This document shows positions 54,301 to 64,000 of a DNA stretch of 64,000 nucleotides, one piece after another. The stretch lies in assembly GCA_016648135.1 (NCBI GenBank), contig JADDOH010000490.1, forward strand, positions 1 through 64,000, read 5' to 3'. Position numbers and translations under genes: made by a program. The notes beneath the pieces are model-generated. The model made no database searches. It saw only the letters and a list, made by a program, of their open reading frames with translations, and was not told the origin of the DNA. This DNA comes from Agrypnia vestita (taxonomy: Eukaryota > Arthropoda > Insecta > Trichoptera > Phryganeidae). Every line of letters starts with the position of its first letter. Position 1 is the first letter of the stretch.

Positions 54301-57300
54301 TTTTTTCTATTTTACCAGACAAAAGACACTTGTTGCATTCATTACATGAGCTAGCTTAATTGTAATAAACACATTCTATTCAGGTACATGGAACGAATGA
54401 GTCCTTTCAGCCGGCAAATTCACCCTGACGAAATGTGGCTCTACCGGAACCCGCGACGAGAGTCCTACGTGGGCACGGCTGCACTGTGGTCCTTGGCGCT
54501 GCTGGCTCCGCTGCTGATGGCCGCGGCACACTTCGCCCTGGCACGCGACCGCGAAGACCTCCTGCAGGTGCTGTACTATTAGTGTTATTAGCCGCTCGTG
54601 TGCCAGAGCGCAGATCTGCGCTCCCTAGACACGTATCTGAATTTGGTCTATTTTACCTGCGTTTATGAGTTTTTAAAGCTTATTCTTTGTTGTATCTCAA
54701 GTTTTTGAATGAATGAACAAGTTCTATTTGTCAAGTAACCTCATTTGCCGCGCAAACCGGATAAAAAATCATTCCAAATGTCGTCTTCGAACCGAGCATT
54801 AATTGTGTTATTTATCTGTTAAAAAGAGTGTTGTTTTTAAATAAGAAAGTGTTAAAATGAAGTATTTTTATATTATTTGATATATTTAGAACGAAAATAT
54901 TGAAATACAATATCTTTAGTGTTATTGCTTCCATGGTTTTATTCGATAAACATGTGCGTACATTTCTGGCAGTAAATTTCTTTACTTATTTTCATAATAA
55001 TTAATGAATAAGTAATTATTATACAATACAAGTAATTATCAAAAATAATTTCTCAATAATTGCTTATTCATTAATTATGAGAAATTAATTATTATTGAGA
55101 AACCAGAAACTGCAACTTTTTAATGATTATTGTTGATTTTTACATAAATATATAACCATCACAAAAAAGTGTCTAAAAAACAGCAATCGTGCGCAAAATT
55201 GCGTGGCAGACAGGGTATATTCTGCGTTACGTACGGCCGGCACACGACCGGTTAGACTGACTACTGTGATTTCTGTGGTCAATTGATTTTTTAATACTCT
55301 TTGTTTATCGGATAGATCTCTGCTTTTTTATATTTCAATATTTAATTTTACCGTGATCGCATCCACACACTGTTTTGTGTAAACTTTGCCTCTAGAATTA
55401 TTTCATTTATAACTTTCTATTAGTTATGCAGTAGAACCTCGTGAATTCAAAATTTAAGGTATAAAAAAAATCGCAATGCGATTGCGAAATTCGCCAAAAA
55501 ACGTAAAACTCATGAAAAACTATTAATTTATGAAATACGTCAATATTTTAGCATATTTCAAGAAATCATTTTGAAAATGAAATTTTCATTATGCTAATAC
55601 AAAGATAGTGACATATTTTGTTAACTAAAATGTATTGATTTATGACCCAAACCCAATTTCTAATTACCGGGTTTTTTGAATTATCGAGGTTAATCTACTA
55701 TGAAATTAACGTTTTGGGACTTGTGAGTTTAAAATTTTTGAATCATGGTGAATTTAAAATTATGAGGGTTTAAATTAACAGGGGACCGTAAAATTAATGT
55801 TTTACGGTCCCCCCTCACATATATTTAAGTATTTATTTTTTACATAATTAAATCCCCTTTTATTTATATGTGTATCCATTACTATATCGCAAATGTAATT
55901 GGTATTAATCATTAATCAAAATACTTAATTCTCTTTGTAACAGTGTCCATCACTTATGCTACCAGAAGGCACAAATAATGATGAAGTGTATAAAATATGA
56001 AACAAAAAAAAGTATAATACCCTACATAAATTGTCCATCACTAACGCTACCAGATGACTGGTGTAAGAAGCAAAAAATCATAATTCTCTATTTAATAATG
56101 CTCATAACTAGCGTTAACAAGACGCTGCTCTAGATGGCACTATTTTCACAGCCTTAACTGGCAGCCAAAATATATGTATAATAAAAATATGTCATTTTTT
56201 ACAGGTTATAGCTAGTCCGTATTATATAATATGTGAAAATTAACACCGTGTAACATTCTTAGTACTGTGGATAGTAAAACATTTTTTTCCTTTTTAGTCA
56301 CTCTTTATAAAATAATATTTATTTATTTTTATAAAAAATTTTTTTTTTTTTATTATTTTTTTTTTAATTTTAATTTTATAAAACTTTATAAAAAAAATAT
56401 ATAAAAACATTTATTTGAATATAATATAATTTTTGGTATCTAAGTAAATGGTGTGTACATTTAGACCAGAAATGAAAAAGAAACATACACAAAAATAAAA
56501 CAAAATAAATTTGGTACAGTAAATGTGGACAAACCTGTTGGAGCAATTTTCTGATTATCTTTAACTCTGGTTCGGGTTTCCTACAGGGAAATTGGAAAGA
56601 AAAAAATTGAACTAGAAGCTCTCTAGATATGAAGATGCCACTTACCAGTTTGCAGGAACTTGGCGTCTTTCTCCGTCCGATCTCCGCTCTCTTCCGTGTA
56701 GCTACCAAATCCGCTTAAAGCACCACTTTAACACACCAAATATTTAATTATATTTTATAGTTTTTATCCGCCGCAACCAAATTCAACTGGTGGTTCGAGA
56801 TGTCCCCAAACAATCTGTCTCGTAGCAACCATCATACACAGAGAACTCCGCGCTCGTATGTATTTCCTTTTATTAAATTCCCGACCAGAGACTAACAGAT
56901 TTTTTTGCTCGAACAAAACCTATAGATGACTTCTGCTCCGGGGCATTCGCCCTCTACTGATTGATTAAGTTCGACTCCATCGGATAGGATACGATTCACT
57001 AACCGTTTCCAATGTTATTCGTAGACGCTGCTGGGCGTATCGCTGGCGCTGGGCATCAACTGCATCCTTACAGATATGATTAAACTGATTGTTGGTGAGT
57101 CCCCCTTCTTCCACCTTCAGCTTCTGGGTTCGATGACTCGCACTTTTATCAAAAAGAAGATAAATTTATGATAATACAAAGTTATGAAGAAATTCTATTA
57201 TTACAAATTAAATCAATATTTTATAATGGCAGAATTTCTACTAGGTGTAGAATATTTTGAATATGTTAAAATCTTTCAAGAACACAATACAGTGGTACCT

Positions 57301-60300
57301 CGACATGCAAGTTTAATTTGTTCCGTAACCTTGCTCGTATGTCAATTTGCTCATATCTCAAAGCAATTTTCCCCGTTTAAATTATTTGAAATACTATGTA
57401 CCACTGTACTGAATTTTATCCCTGGGGGAACATCATTAATCAAAATATATTATAGTCTCTATGAGACGAAGCTATTTCTTATATGGAAAAGCATGTATGG
57501 AAGTCTATTTTTTGGGTGATTATAGAGCTTACGATCAAACGGCTGGCTTAAGTGATCACTTTACGCAGAGCACGCGAGAAGATATATGAAAGTGGATGAG
57601 GCAAAGTGGTGCGCCAGGACAGAAAAGTGTGGCGTTTTATCCTGCGTTTAAACAGCGTGATGGTTAGTTAGCTAATTAGCAACTTACAAGTTTTTAGTGA
57701 GGAGTAGAAAAGTAAAGGCAGCAGTATCCAAAAAATACAAAAAAGTGTTTTGAGTGCAATCGCTGAGGATTACTAATCTAGAATGTACTGAATTTCAGAT
57801 TTTATAGAAAATACAACTCTTTCCCATCTAAAATCATATATCCATATTAGTATGAAAAGCAAAGACAGCAATATTCTCGTAGTGCAAAAGGCAAAGACAG
57901 CAATATCCACACTTCAACTTCAAGGATGTGTCACATGGCAAAATGGCCGCTTCATATTAAAGTGAGAATTCATATTGTTTTTAGACTGAAACATCATATG
58001 AAAGAAAAAAGCAAGAGATATTGGAGCACTGGATTGCTTATAAAATAGGAGACCTCGAAGTCAAGCCCTTATTTTGACCAGTTTTACACGCGGTGCTATT
58101 ATTTGAGATTTGTATCCGATTATATTGATGATTAGTAACAGAGATTTAATTTTATTTATTTTTTCGGAAATAAAACAGATACATACAAGTTAATGATATA
58201 TGAATATGAGTTATCTGAATCAAACACATTGACTTGTGTTCTAACATATTTCACATAGAAACAAATTTTAAATTGTGCAAATAGCAAAAGCAGCAAAGCC
58301 CACTGTTTGGTAGCAAACACAGCAATATCCAATTTTAAAAACTTATTTCCAAAAGATGTAGGTTTCATAGATAATGGAGTAATTTCCTTGAGTAGTGCAG
58401 TTTAATTAAGTAATACAGGTTTTTTGTATTTATCTCAGAAACACTTCAGTGGAATGTCTACTGCCTTCGCTTTTTTACCCCTCATGTACTAGATCTACAC
58501 AGCTTTTTACCGTTTTTCTTAGAAGTAATTTTCTTCAAATGAATTTAATTTTTGAACCTTGGAACAATAAGCGATCATGTGTATTGTGGCAGGTCGGCCG
58601 CGACCTGACTTTTTCTGGCGCTGCTTCCCCGACGGAGAGCTCAACCCGGAGCTGCAGTGTTCGGGGCCTTCATCAGACGTGGCCGAGGGCCGAAAGTCCT
58701 TCCCTAGTGGTCACAGCAGCAGTAAGTCACTTCTGGCCACCATATGATTTGTGCAAATAATATTTATTTTATTTTAAAACTATTTATTTTCAAAGAGTGA
58801 AATATATTTCAACTAGTTTACACATCATTTTGTGTCCTTGGAACACCAATGTATTATCTGACATTAAACATCCATCTGTGATATGAGCTTCAAGACTTAG
58901 AGTCTTTTTTTTTCAATTAGTTTTGTTCATCGCACCAGAGATGGAGATGCGTTACTTCAAAGTGTGTATTTTTTTTCAATATTTCTGATTTATCTTTTTT
59001 GAAATGTTAGACTATCATTAAAGTAACTTGTATTGAATATTAAAAAATCATTCGCTTTAACACCAGTTAAATAAAATGATTAAAACCTTCCCGAAATTTG
59101 AACCAGAACTTTTTTAAGGTTTTAATCATTTTATTTGACTTGTATTAAAGCAAATGAATTTTTGATATTCAGTACAAGTTACCTTAACGTTTTACAGAAA
59201 ATAAGTCAAAAATATTGAAAAAAAGTGGGAACTTTAATGTCGCTTGCCTCTATAAATATTGATATGTATTATGTCATTGCTGCTTCAACATTTTCGACTC
59301 GTAATTTAGGCAGGAATCTATCTATAAAGTATTGTGGACTAGCTCCGTTTAATATTGGTTTAGTATAATATAGGTTAATATTGTTTTTGAATAACTTTTC
59401 AAATACATATAACAATTTTTTTATTTCTACTCGTTTATTTAACCCTTAGCAATTTATTTTGGATAATAATATTAGCCACGTGTATATAGTACCTAATAGT
59501 CACGTCTAGATGCTGTACATATGTGAGCTCTTTCAATCGGGTTTTTTTCATTACATTTTCACACATTCCAGGATAATTTTGTTAGATTACCTTTTCCGAT
59601 TACTTTATGATTCCTGATTTAGATTTTTTAAAATAAAGATGCGATCACGGAATACGTGTCCCATCATTATTCTTATTATTTTCAGGTCCAGGAAGTTGTG
59701 TATATTTTCAACACAGTTTTAAAGTTTTATTCTAAGAATTGTGAAGTAAAATATCAAAATGTCAGATGTCACCTTATTGCTCCAAGATCACTTTATATGA
59801 ACTCTCATTCTGTTTGCTAATAACTGTGTTGGGTTCTTCAGTATCGTTCTGCTCGCTGGGCTTCATGTCGTGGTGGTGCATGGGCAAGATGCGGGTGTGG
59901 AGCGGCCAGCGGGGACGAGGGGCACTCCTGGTGCTCTCGCTCAGCCCCCTGGCCGTGGCTCTGGCCGTGGCACTCAGCCGCACCTGTGACTACCATCACC
60001 ACTGGCAAGGTGGGTTCTTCTTCCTCTCAGCCCGTGAATGGTTTATGTGCAGTATGGATTTTATCAATCTAAAAATGTTTTCATTCTGCAGCCATTATAG
60101 TGCAGTGGGCTAACACTGGTTGAGGGTTCCGGCTTTGATTCTCAGTGAGGTCACGATACATCTATAAGATTTTCTTAAGACCTGTTTTTCTGGTGTGTTT
60201 CTCTATTTGGGAATGTCATAGGTCTTAGAATAAAAAAGTATTTGTTTGTAGATGTTTATTTCTTATCGGAGAGAAGCTCCGGGAACACGTGAAGGTGACA

Positions 60301-61025
60301 CAACAAACAAGTAAAAATAATATAAAATCGTACAAAGAAACAGTACACCATGGAAACTCTGCTGTCAGCTTGCAAACATTCTGGAAATTCCTTTTTTCCA
60401 GGCAACAATGGTTTGCTGCGTCAGCAGTTGATTTTTAGCAACAGCAGTTTGTTTAGGGAGAAACACAACCGCGATGGCTGCCAGTTTACAGAAAGTTTGT
60501 AGGTCGGCCAGACCACACATAGTATAGCCGCATCTACAATAATTGGGCCACTGATACAAATGTAGTGAACTGAACATCATTTTCATAGGACCTTTTTTTT
60601 ATAATTTTTAACGCTATAAAAGACTGTGAGGTCCATGAGCAGTAGCTAAGCACATCACAAAAACACTCAAACTTGAGAAAATTACGTAGATGTATTGTGA
60701 TCTCAACATTATTTGTAGTAATTGTAACAGTTGTTAATAATTAAGATAGTACAACCATTCAAAATAAAATTCAGAGTGCCAGAAGACTCACTATTTACGT
60801 TTTTTTTTAACAACATTTTTTTTATCATTTACAGACGTGGTGGTGGGTTCCATGATGGGCCTGGCCGTGAGCTACCTCTGCTACCGGCAGCACTTCCCGG
60901 CGCTGTCCGCCCCGCACTGCCAGCGCCCGCTGCCACGCGGCACTCCGGCCCCACCACCCAGCCCGCTGGTCCCGCCCCAGGACCTGAGTCCGAGCCACAA
61001 AGGCCAGCAGGTCAAGTGGATCTAG
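48378..61025 (+). CDS. PLPP5-like phosphatidate phosphatase, six exons, 269 residues
   Basis: Exons: 48378-48445, 54384-54567, 57025-57094, 58593-58721, 59842-60009 and 60835-61025, all GT-AG and in phase. The protein is a PAP2-family integral membrane lipid phosphatase, closest in layout to the PLPP4/PLPP5 group (ER-type, acting on phosphatidic acid and diacylglycerol pyrophosphate). Motif C1 is KLIVGRPRP (Lys104, Arg111), C2 is FPSGHSS (Ser146, His148 acid-base) and C3 is [12 protein letters not shown] (Arg197, His203 nucleophile, Asp207). The family block [11 protein letters not shown] is at about 36-46. About six hydrophobic segments are visible. The usual human relative has 264 residues, so length is normal. 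The C-terminus is Pro-rich ([10 protein letters not shown]). The exons are GC-rich against AT-rich introns. Intron 1 (5.9 kb) is filled with transposons. AATAAA at 61467-61472 may be the poly(A) signal. ATG choice: CTCGCCATGAGG, first in a GC-rich leader. Confidence 0.92.
51001..52291 (+). mobile_element. mariner transposon, 1291 bp, TA target duplication
   Basis: Ends CGAGGGCGGTCCAATAAGTA and its complement TACTTATTGGACTGCCCTCG (one change in the first 20) continue to CCTAGCC/GGCTAGG. TA flanks both sides (50999-51000, 52292-52293). Length and ends are typical of a full-size mariner. It lies inside the 50393-52465 element. Confidence 0.95.
51179..52228 (+). pseudogene. mariner transposase, inactivated
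   Basis: The frame starts [15 protein letters not shown] at 51179 and shifts near 51222 into [20 protein letters not shown]. The paired helix-turn-helix region follows ([37 protein letters not shown]). A TGA at 51534 replaces a Trp codon, the frame shifts again near 51775, and a TAA near 51883 breaks the DAEL-KK stretch. Catalytic pieces remain: [20 protein letters not shown] and [14 protein letters not shown] (DD34D). Two stops and two frameshifts mean no active enzyme. Confidence 0.93.
52470..52617. mobile_element. MITE, GGCYNGGTTGTTTC ends, TAA target duplication
   Basis: AGGCTGGTTGTTTCAAATTG at left and CAACTTGAAACAACTGGGCC at right, with the GCATAGATTTTTGC / TAAAAATCTATGC core. TAA at 52467-52469 and 52618-52620. 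Its left TAA is the last three bases of the TTAA duplicated by the neighbouring element, so it inserted after that element. Confidence 0.85.
53648..54000 (-). pseudogene. LINE ORF2 C-terminal tail, minus strand
   Basis: Minus-strand frame: [20 protein letters not shown], then [10 protein letters not shown] with a stop, then [20 protein letters not shown] and RESW, ending in AATAATAAGAGCCGACCCCA. This is the standard C-terminus of an insect LINE (RWFGHV.R...., GR.R..W, A.DR..W) with one in-frame stop. It sits in intron 1, antisense to the phosphatase gene. Confidence 0.7.
54990..55110. repeat. AT-rich foldback
   Basis: AATAATTAATGAATAAGTAA at left and TAATTGCTTATTCATTAATT at right are inverted copies; ATTATTGAG/CTCAATAAT blocks add a second pair. 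In intron 2 of the phosphatase gene. Confidence 0.6.
55432..55702. repeat. pogo/Tigger-like MITE
   Basis: Left CAGTAGAACCTCGTGAATTC and right GAATTATCGAGGTTAATCTA form diverged inverted ends of the CAGTxGxxCCTCGxxxATxC type used by pogo/Tigger elements. The interior has no ORF. Confidence 0.6.
57290..57406. repeat. pogo-like MITE, 117 bp, TA flanks
   Basis: Left CAGTGGTACCTCGACATG and right ATGTACCACTG, with TA at 57288-57289 and 57407-57408. Inner CGTAACC and CGTATGTC blocks are like Tigger-type short elements. In intron 3. Confidence 0.65.
57705..57970. repeat. GAGGGGTATAAAAGCAAAGG MITE, copies E
   Basis: TGAGGAGTAGAAAAGTAAAG, GGCAGCAGTATCCAAAAAAT and GAGTGCAATCGCTGAGGATT match copy B; AGACAGCAATATCCACACTT and GGATGTGTCACATGGCAAAA match 45985-46310 inverted. 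Confidence 0.6.
58275..58490. repeat. GAGGGGTATAAAAGCAAAGG MITE, copy F, inverted
   Basis: AGCAAAAGCAGCAAAGCCCA, AATTTCCTTGAGTAGTGCAG, TTGTATTTATCTCAGAAACA and the end CCTTCGCTTTTTTACCCCTC. This is the complement of copies A and C. Confidence 0.6.
58965..59345. repeat. GAATGAATTTTTCATAA dispersed repeat, copy 6, palindromic
   Basis: Two inverted half-copies meet at about 59095-59115 (AAATAAAATGATTAAAACCT and AGGTTTTAATCATTTTATTT). It ends in AGGCAGGAATCTATCTATAA, AGTATTGTGGACTAGCT, like 38825-38845 inverted. In intron 4. Confidence 0.7.
60090..60240 (+). repeat. Possible tRNA-derived SINE
   Basis: TAGTGCAGTGGGCTAACACT resembles a pol III A box and GGCTTTGATTCTC at 60131-60143 a decayed B box, spaced as in a tRNA. 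The block ends in TAGAATAAAAAAG. In intron 5. Both boxes deviate from consensus. Confidence 0.35.
60240..60830. other. Rest of intron 5, no gene recognised
   Basis: A minus-strand ORF at 60365-60586 is Cys- and hydrophobic-rich without a known domain. Nothing else supportable. Confidence 0.35.
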
Positions 61026-61649
61026 AAGACCGCGCCAACCACTGTACTATATTTATAAAAAAGATTCTAACCACAGAACGATTCGGATTTCGCCAAACCA
61101 AAAAATTTTATAGTTATTTGAATTTATTTAAGCGCGCGCAATAACACGTTTCTATTTTCGATTAAAACATCAGCAGTGCCGATGACCTCCAGATATCACA
61201 TTCAGCTAGAGGGCGCAGTCACTACACTGAAACATGATTTGTATGTAAACATATACAGGATGGGGCAATCCATTCCAAGTGGTCCAGCACAAGTTTCTTG
61301 ACCATCTCAGAAAAAAAATCATATCTTGTAAGTGCATTTCCTTATGTATTGGGTCCGGTCTAAGAATTGTGGCATTTTTGTTTTAGGCCTCACCCCGTTT
61401 TCCATCTTTAAGGGCATCAACAAATTTTTCTAAATTTTTCAGCACTGGGTTATTGTAAGCTTACCAAATAAACTGCATTGTGTTTAGTATATAAATCAAA
61501 GCCTTATTTACCTATTTTATATGATTTTGTTCATGTACTCTTTGTAACAATTTCAATTCAAAATCTAAAACGAAAATGCTGCCATAAAAGAGAAGGAAAT
61601 GCACCTACATTTTTTTTTTACCTGAACGATTTGGAATGGATTTCACGTA

Positions 61650-61860
61650 GCTAGTTGCATGGAGAGTCTTCTTCATTTAATTTTGAATAAAAAACATTTC
61701 ACTTTGCGTGAAATGTTACGGAAATAAGCAACATGAAAGTTAGCATTTTTTTTTCAATACTTCTGACATAATTTTTGTAAAACATTAGACTGCCATGAAA
61801 GTAATTTATGATGAATATTAAAAAATTTTAATATCAATATAATTCACTTTCATGATACCA
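61650..61860. repeat. GAATGAATTTTTCATAA dispersed repeat, copy 7
   Basis: CTTCATTTAATTTTGAATAA, ACATTTCACTTTGCGTGAAA, TTTTGTAAAACATTAGACTG and TTAATATCAATATAATTCAC. Same block order as the right part of copy 5. Confidence 0.6.
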
Positions 61861-61944
61861 GGCGCCTGCAGTGTGGATATTGAAGTATGAATATACAGAG
61901 ATATATATTTTGGAAAAAGACATCAAAATACAGCCAAAAACCTA

Positions 61945-62600
61945 CCCCTATTCAGATTCACGGAGAGTTCGGATTATAGTATGTTAAATAAATAAAACTG
62001 CTGTTTCTTTTAGAAAATTATATTTAATGACTTGTAAACAACAAAATACATTTACTTAGTCATAAACTGATCGATTTTAAACTGGCGGGTTCTATTTATA
62101 AACCAAGAAAAGGCTTTTTCTCTTAGTTTACAAAGCAACATCTTTTCGGATAACGAGGGCTCATTTTCGTCTGCCCAGTCCAAGCAAATATTAAGTGCTG
62201 ATATAGCTTGAGCATGGAAATTTTGACATTTTGAGTAAAAAATCGTCAATAGAAGTAATTTTCAGACTCGTGAGTCCTTTGCATAAGTTGGAATATAATC
62301 TCATTGTCAGTTATGGGTTCTAGCAAATACTCCTCTTTGTTTGACAGGATTGGGAGATCGTCTTCAGCGTCAAAGCGATAGTCACTTTCTTATGGACCTT
62401 CTTCTGTTGCGTCGAACTGTTCAGGCCAAGGACGCTTCTATGATTTTTTTAGCGAGAGCTCTTACATAACTGCAGAAAAATATGGCGTCAACCGCCGCCA
62501 CGGTGACAGAGGGGGGATCATTAGGCAGTTCGGATTATAGAGACGTTCAGATTAGCCTAAGTACGGATTACCGAGGCTCTACTGTATACTTAGGTGACAG
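61945..62600 (-). mobile_element. pogo/Tigger-type transposon remnant
   Basis: The right end reads ACGGATTACCGAGGCTCTAC followed by TGTA, complement of a CAGTAGAGCCTCGGTAATCCG-type pogo terminus. The left side has CACGGAGAGTTCGGATTATA and a matching GCAGTTCGGATTATAGAGAC near the right. A minus-strand ORF (62249-62052) reads LNICLDWADENEPSLSEKML then LREKAFSW and KIDQFM, like the C-terminal tail of pogo-type transposases (A......A......L..R..A......KKITDFF). The DDE domain is gone. Confidence 0.6.
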
Positions 62601-64000
62601 AATATTATGTCATTATAAAATATGAATAATACAATTATAATGAACAATTATAAAGAATGACAGGAATGTTACGAGATATATCTTTTAAATCGATTTTTTT
62701 TTTTCAAAATATATGCACACGTCATGCTACAATACTCTCACTGCACGGCCCTGCAAGATACCCCCCTAATCCAATGTTTTACAGAAGAAAATGTGGCTAG
62801 GAGTCTACGTATTAATTAACGCTTGTCCAAATACTTCTGATTATGGCAGACTACTGCTAGAACAATGTTGGTCAAAGTGTCACTAGTAAGGTTGATGTGT
62901 ATGCAATTTATTTATTTAGGCGTACACAGTGAGGGCAGAGTCATATACTTTTACATTTTGTTTATTTGAATTTTCAGTGAATTTCATTAATGTTCTTTTG
63001 ATTTTATGTAAAAGATATTCACTTTCTCCTCAACTAAACCGAGATCTGGGGTAATGGAGTGATGTTAATTAATCCGTTGTGTCCAACAGTGGAGTCTAAA
63101 CAGTAACAATATTTTCTATATCAGAGTTTTCCGGCCGTGCCGTGTGTGTGTCGTGATCCCCTACCCCCTCGAGGGCAAACCTAGTGAAAAGCAAACATTC
63201 TTAATTAATTAAATAACTTTGTATTGACCGCTTGGAGTAACTCTCCATCTACCGGTTTCGATATCACTTATCTTCATCAGGACGGATGCACACTAACTAT
63301 CCACTACTTATTCTAGCAAACGACTCAATTTTTGAACGATGACGTGGCTACAGTTAAGGGAGGGGTAATTGACAAGTGGACATCGAAATGGGGAATACAT
63401 CAAGTAACGGGCTATTCATAAAATTTATCTATTTACGTATTAAGCTACAGCAGTGAGAACAAGAAGCGTGACTTATTTTATATAAACATATATTTAGAAA
63501 AAAAAAAACAAATTAAATATTTATTTAGCAGAATATTATGAAATATTAAAATCTGAATAATATGTCAATAACTGTGATAGGAATATTACAAGATATATCT
63601 CTTATTTGGGTTTCTTTTCAAATTATATGCTTCATATTCTCACTATAGACGTACCACTATAAATTGGCGTGCGAGGGAGGGCGTCCCTGTCGCGTAACAG
63701 AAGTTGTCAGGGTGTAAATTTATTACACAATACATAATGTACAGAATGTCCGGTGACCGGTGTCAGAGCCTTTCATAGAAATTTGGTCGGGCTTCAAAGT
63801 ATTTCAAAGAAATGAAACAGTAATGGCGGCCGCTCTATCTGTCAATCTGTCAAACTGTAATATCGGTCATTATTTGCTTTTTCAGCTTCACAAAACTTTA
63901 ATACTCCATTGGCAATTTTTCTCGCACCATCCCGGACTGTTTTGGATGTTTTGGACATAATAATTCGGTGTATATTGGTAATCAAGATGTCACAGCTCCC
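62600..64000. other. No gene recognised in the 3' end of the window
   Basis: The block 63460-63620 (GTGACTTATTTTATATAAAC, CAGAATATTATGAAATATTA) repeats 36180-36320 and 62600-62700, so another dispersed repeat is present. The last ORF (63760-63960) has no recognisable domain. Confidence 0.35.
63248..63280 (-). ncRNA. Second hammerhead-ribozyme-like core
   Basis: On the minus strand CTGATGA (63280-63274) is followed by a GATA-AGTGA-TATC helix II and GAAACCGGTAG (63259-63249). Helix III could be the self-complementary ACCGGT and the cleavage triplet GTA. The sequence differs from the 6.6-kb core, so it belongs to a different Penelope-like or related family. A downstream GTAACTCTCCATC-type flank is present on the plus strand side. 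No ORF is nearby. Confidence 0.5.

Noticed and set aside
54388..54668. ORFs continuing past phosphatase exon 2
   Set aside because: They read through the donor CAG|GTGCTG into the intron; the spliced frame matches the PAP2 family instead.
56530..56708. Minus-strand exon pair with a 65-bp intron (CTG|GTAAGT, CTGTAG)
   Set aside because: The first exon has no ATG and an in-frame stop just upstream, and the reading that looks most protein-like in exon 2 does not match its phase; left uncalled.
1..64000. CRISPR arrays, bacterial operons, riboswitches, phage genes
   Set aside because: The tandem repeats lack regular spacers and the genes are spliced and eukaryotic in type; nothing prokaryotic is present.

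Overview
This is an AT-rich animal (almost certainly insect) nuclear window. The evidence is GT-AG introns, a C2H2 zinc-finger gene, a split lipid-phosphatase gene, and dense transposons typical of arthropods: mariner, piggyBac-like TTAA elements, hAT, PIF/Harbinger-type MITEs, pogo-like ends, Penelope-like elements and LINEs. The order is not determined; nothing here separates Hemiptera from other insects. Most of the sequence between genes is layered repeat.

Region by region: 1-2.9 kb holds a tandem repeat and a Penelope-like (GIY-YIG) remnant. A two-exon gene for a 20-finger C2H2 protein lies at 3.0-5.7 kb. From 5.8 to 24 kb there are almost only repeats: a palindromic Penelope terminus with a hammerhead-ribozyme-like core, a spliced helix-turn-helix transposase fragment, a CGATA-rich element with a 10-bp target duplication, an element carrying a lone MADF-type ORF, a tRNA-Arg(ACG)-like gene with a swollen D-loop, and an 8-bp-TSD hAT-like element with a MITE inside. 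At 24.9-31.2 kb sits the most notable gene, a single 6.27-kb ORF of 2089 residues joining an N-terminal class-3 lipase, a NACHT NTPase and a long ankyrin array. A 5'-truncated, decayed LINE begins within about 60 bases of its stop codon.

From 34 to 48 kb come a minus-strand set of small coiled-coil exons, GC-rich dispersed repeats, a hAT transposase remnant, a dense array of perfectly spaced heat-shock elements and a piggyBac zinc-finger remnant. From 48.4 to 61.0 kb a six-exon plus-strand gene encodes a 269-residue PLPP5-like phosphatidate phosphatase with all three PAP2 motifs. Its first intron holds a tandem duplication whose second copy was hit by a TTAA element (itself hit by a mariner) and by a TAA MITE. 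The end of the window has a pogo-like transposase tail and a second hammerhead-like core.

The three confident host genes show no evident functional link. The lipase-NACHT-ankyrin protein has the three-part layout of an NLR-like sensor with an enzymatic effector and is the best candidate for an undescribed system; its immune role is inference only.
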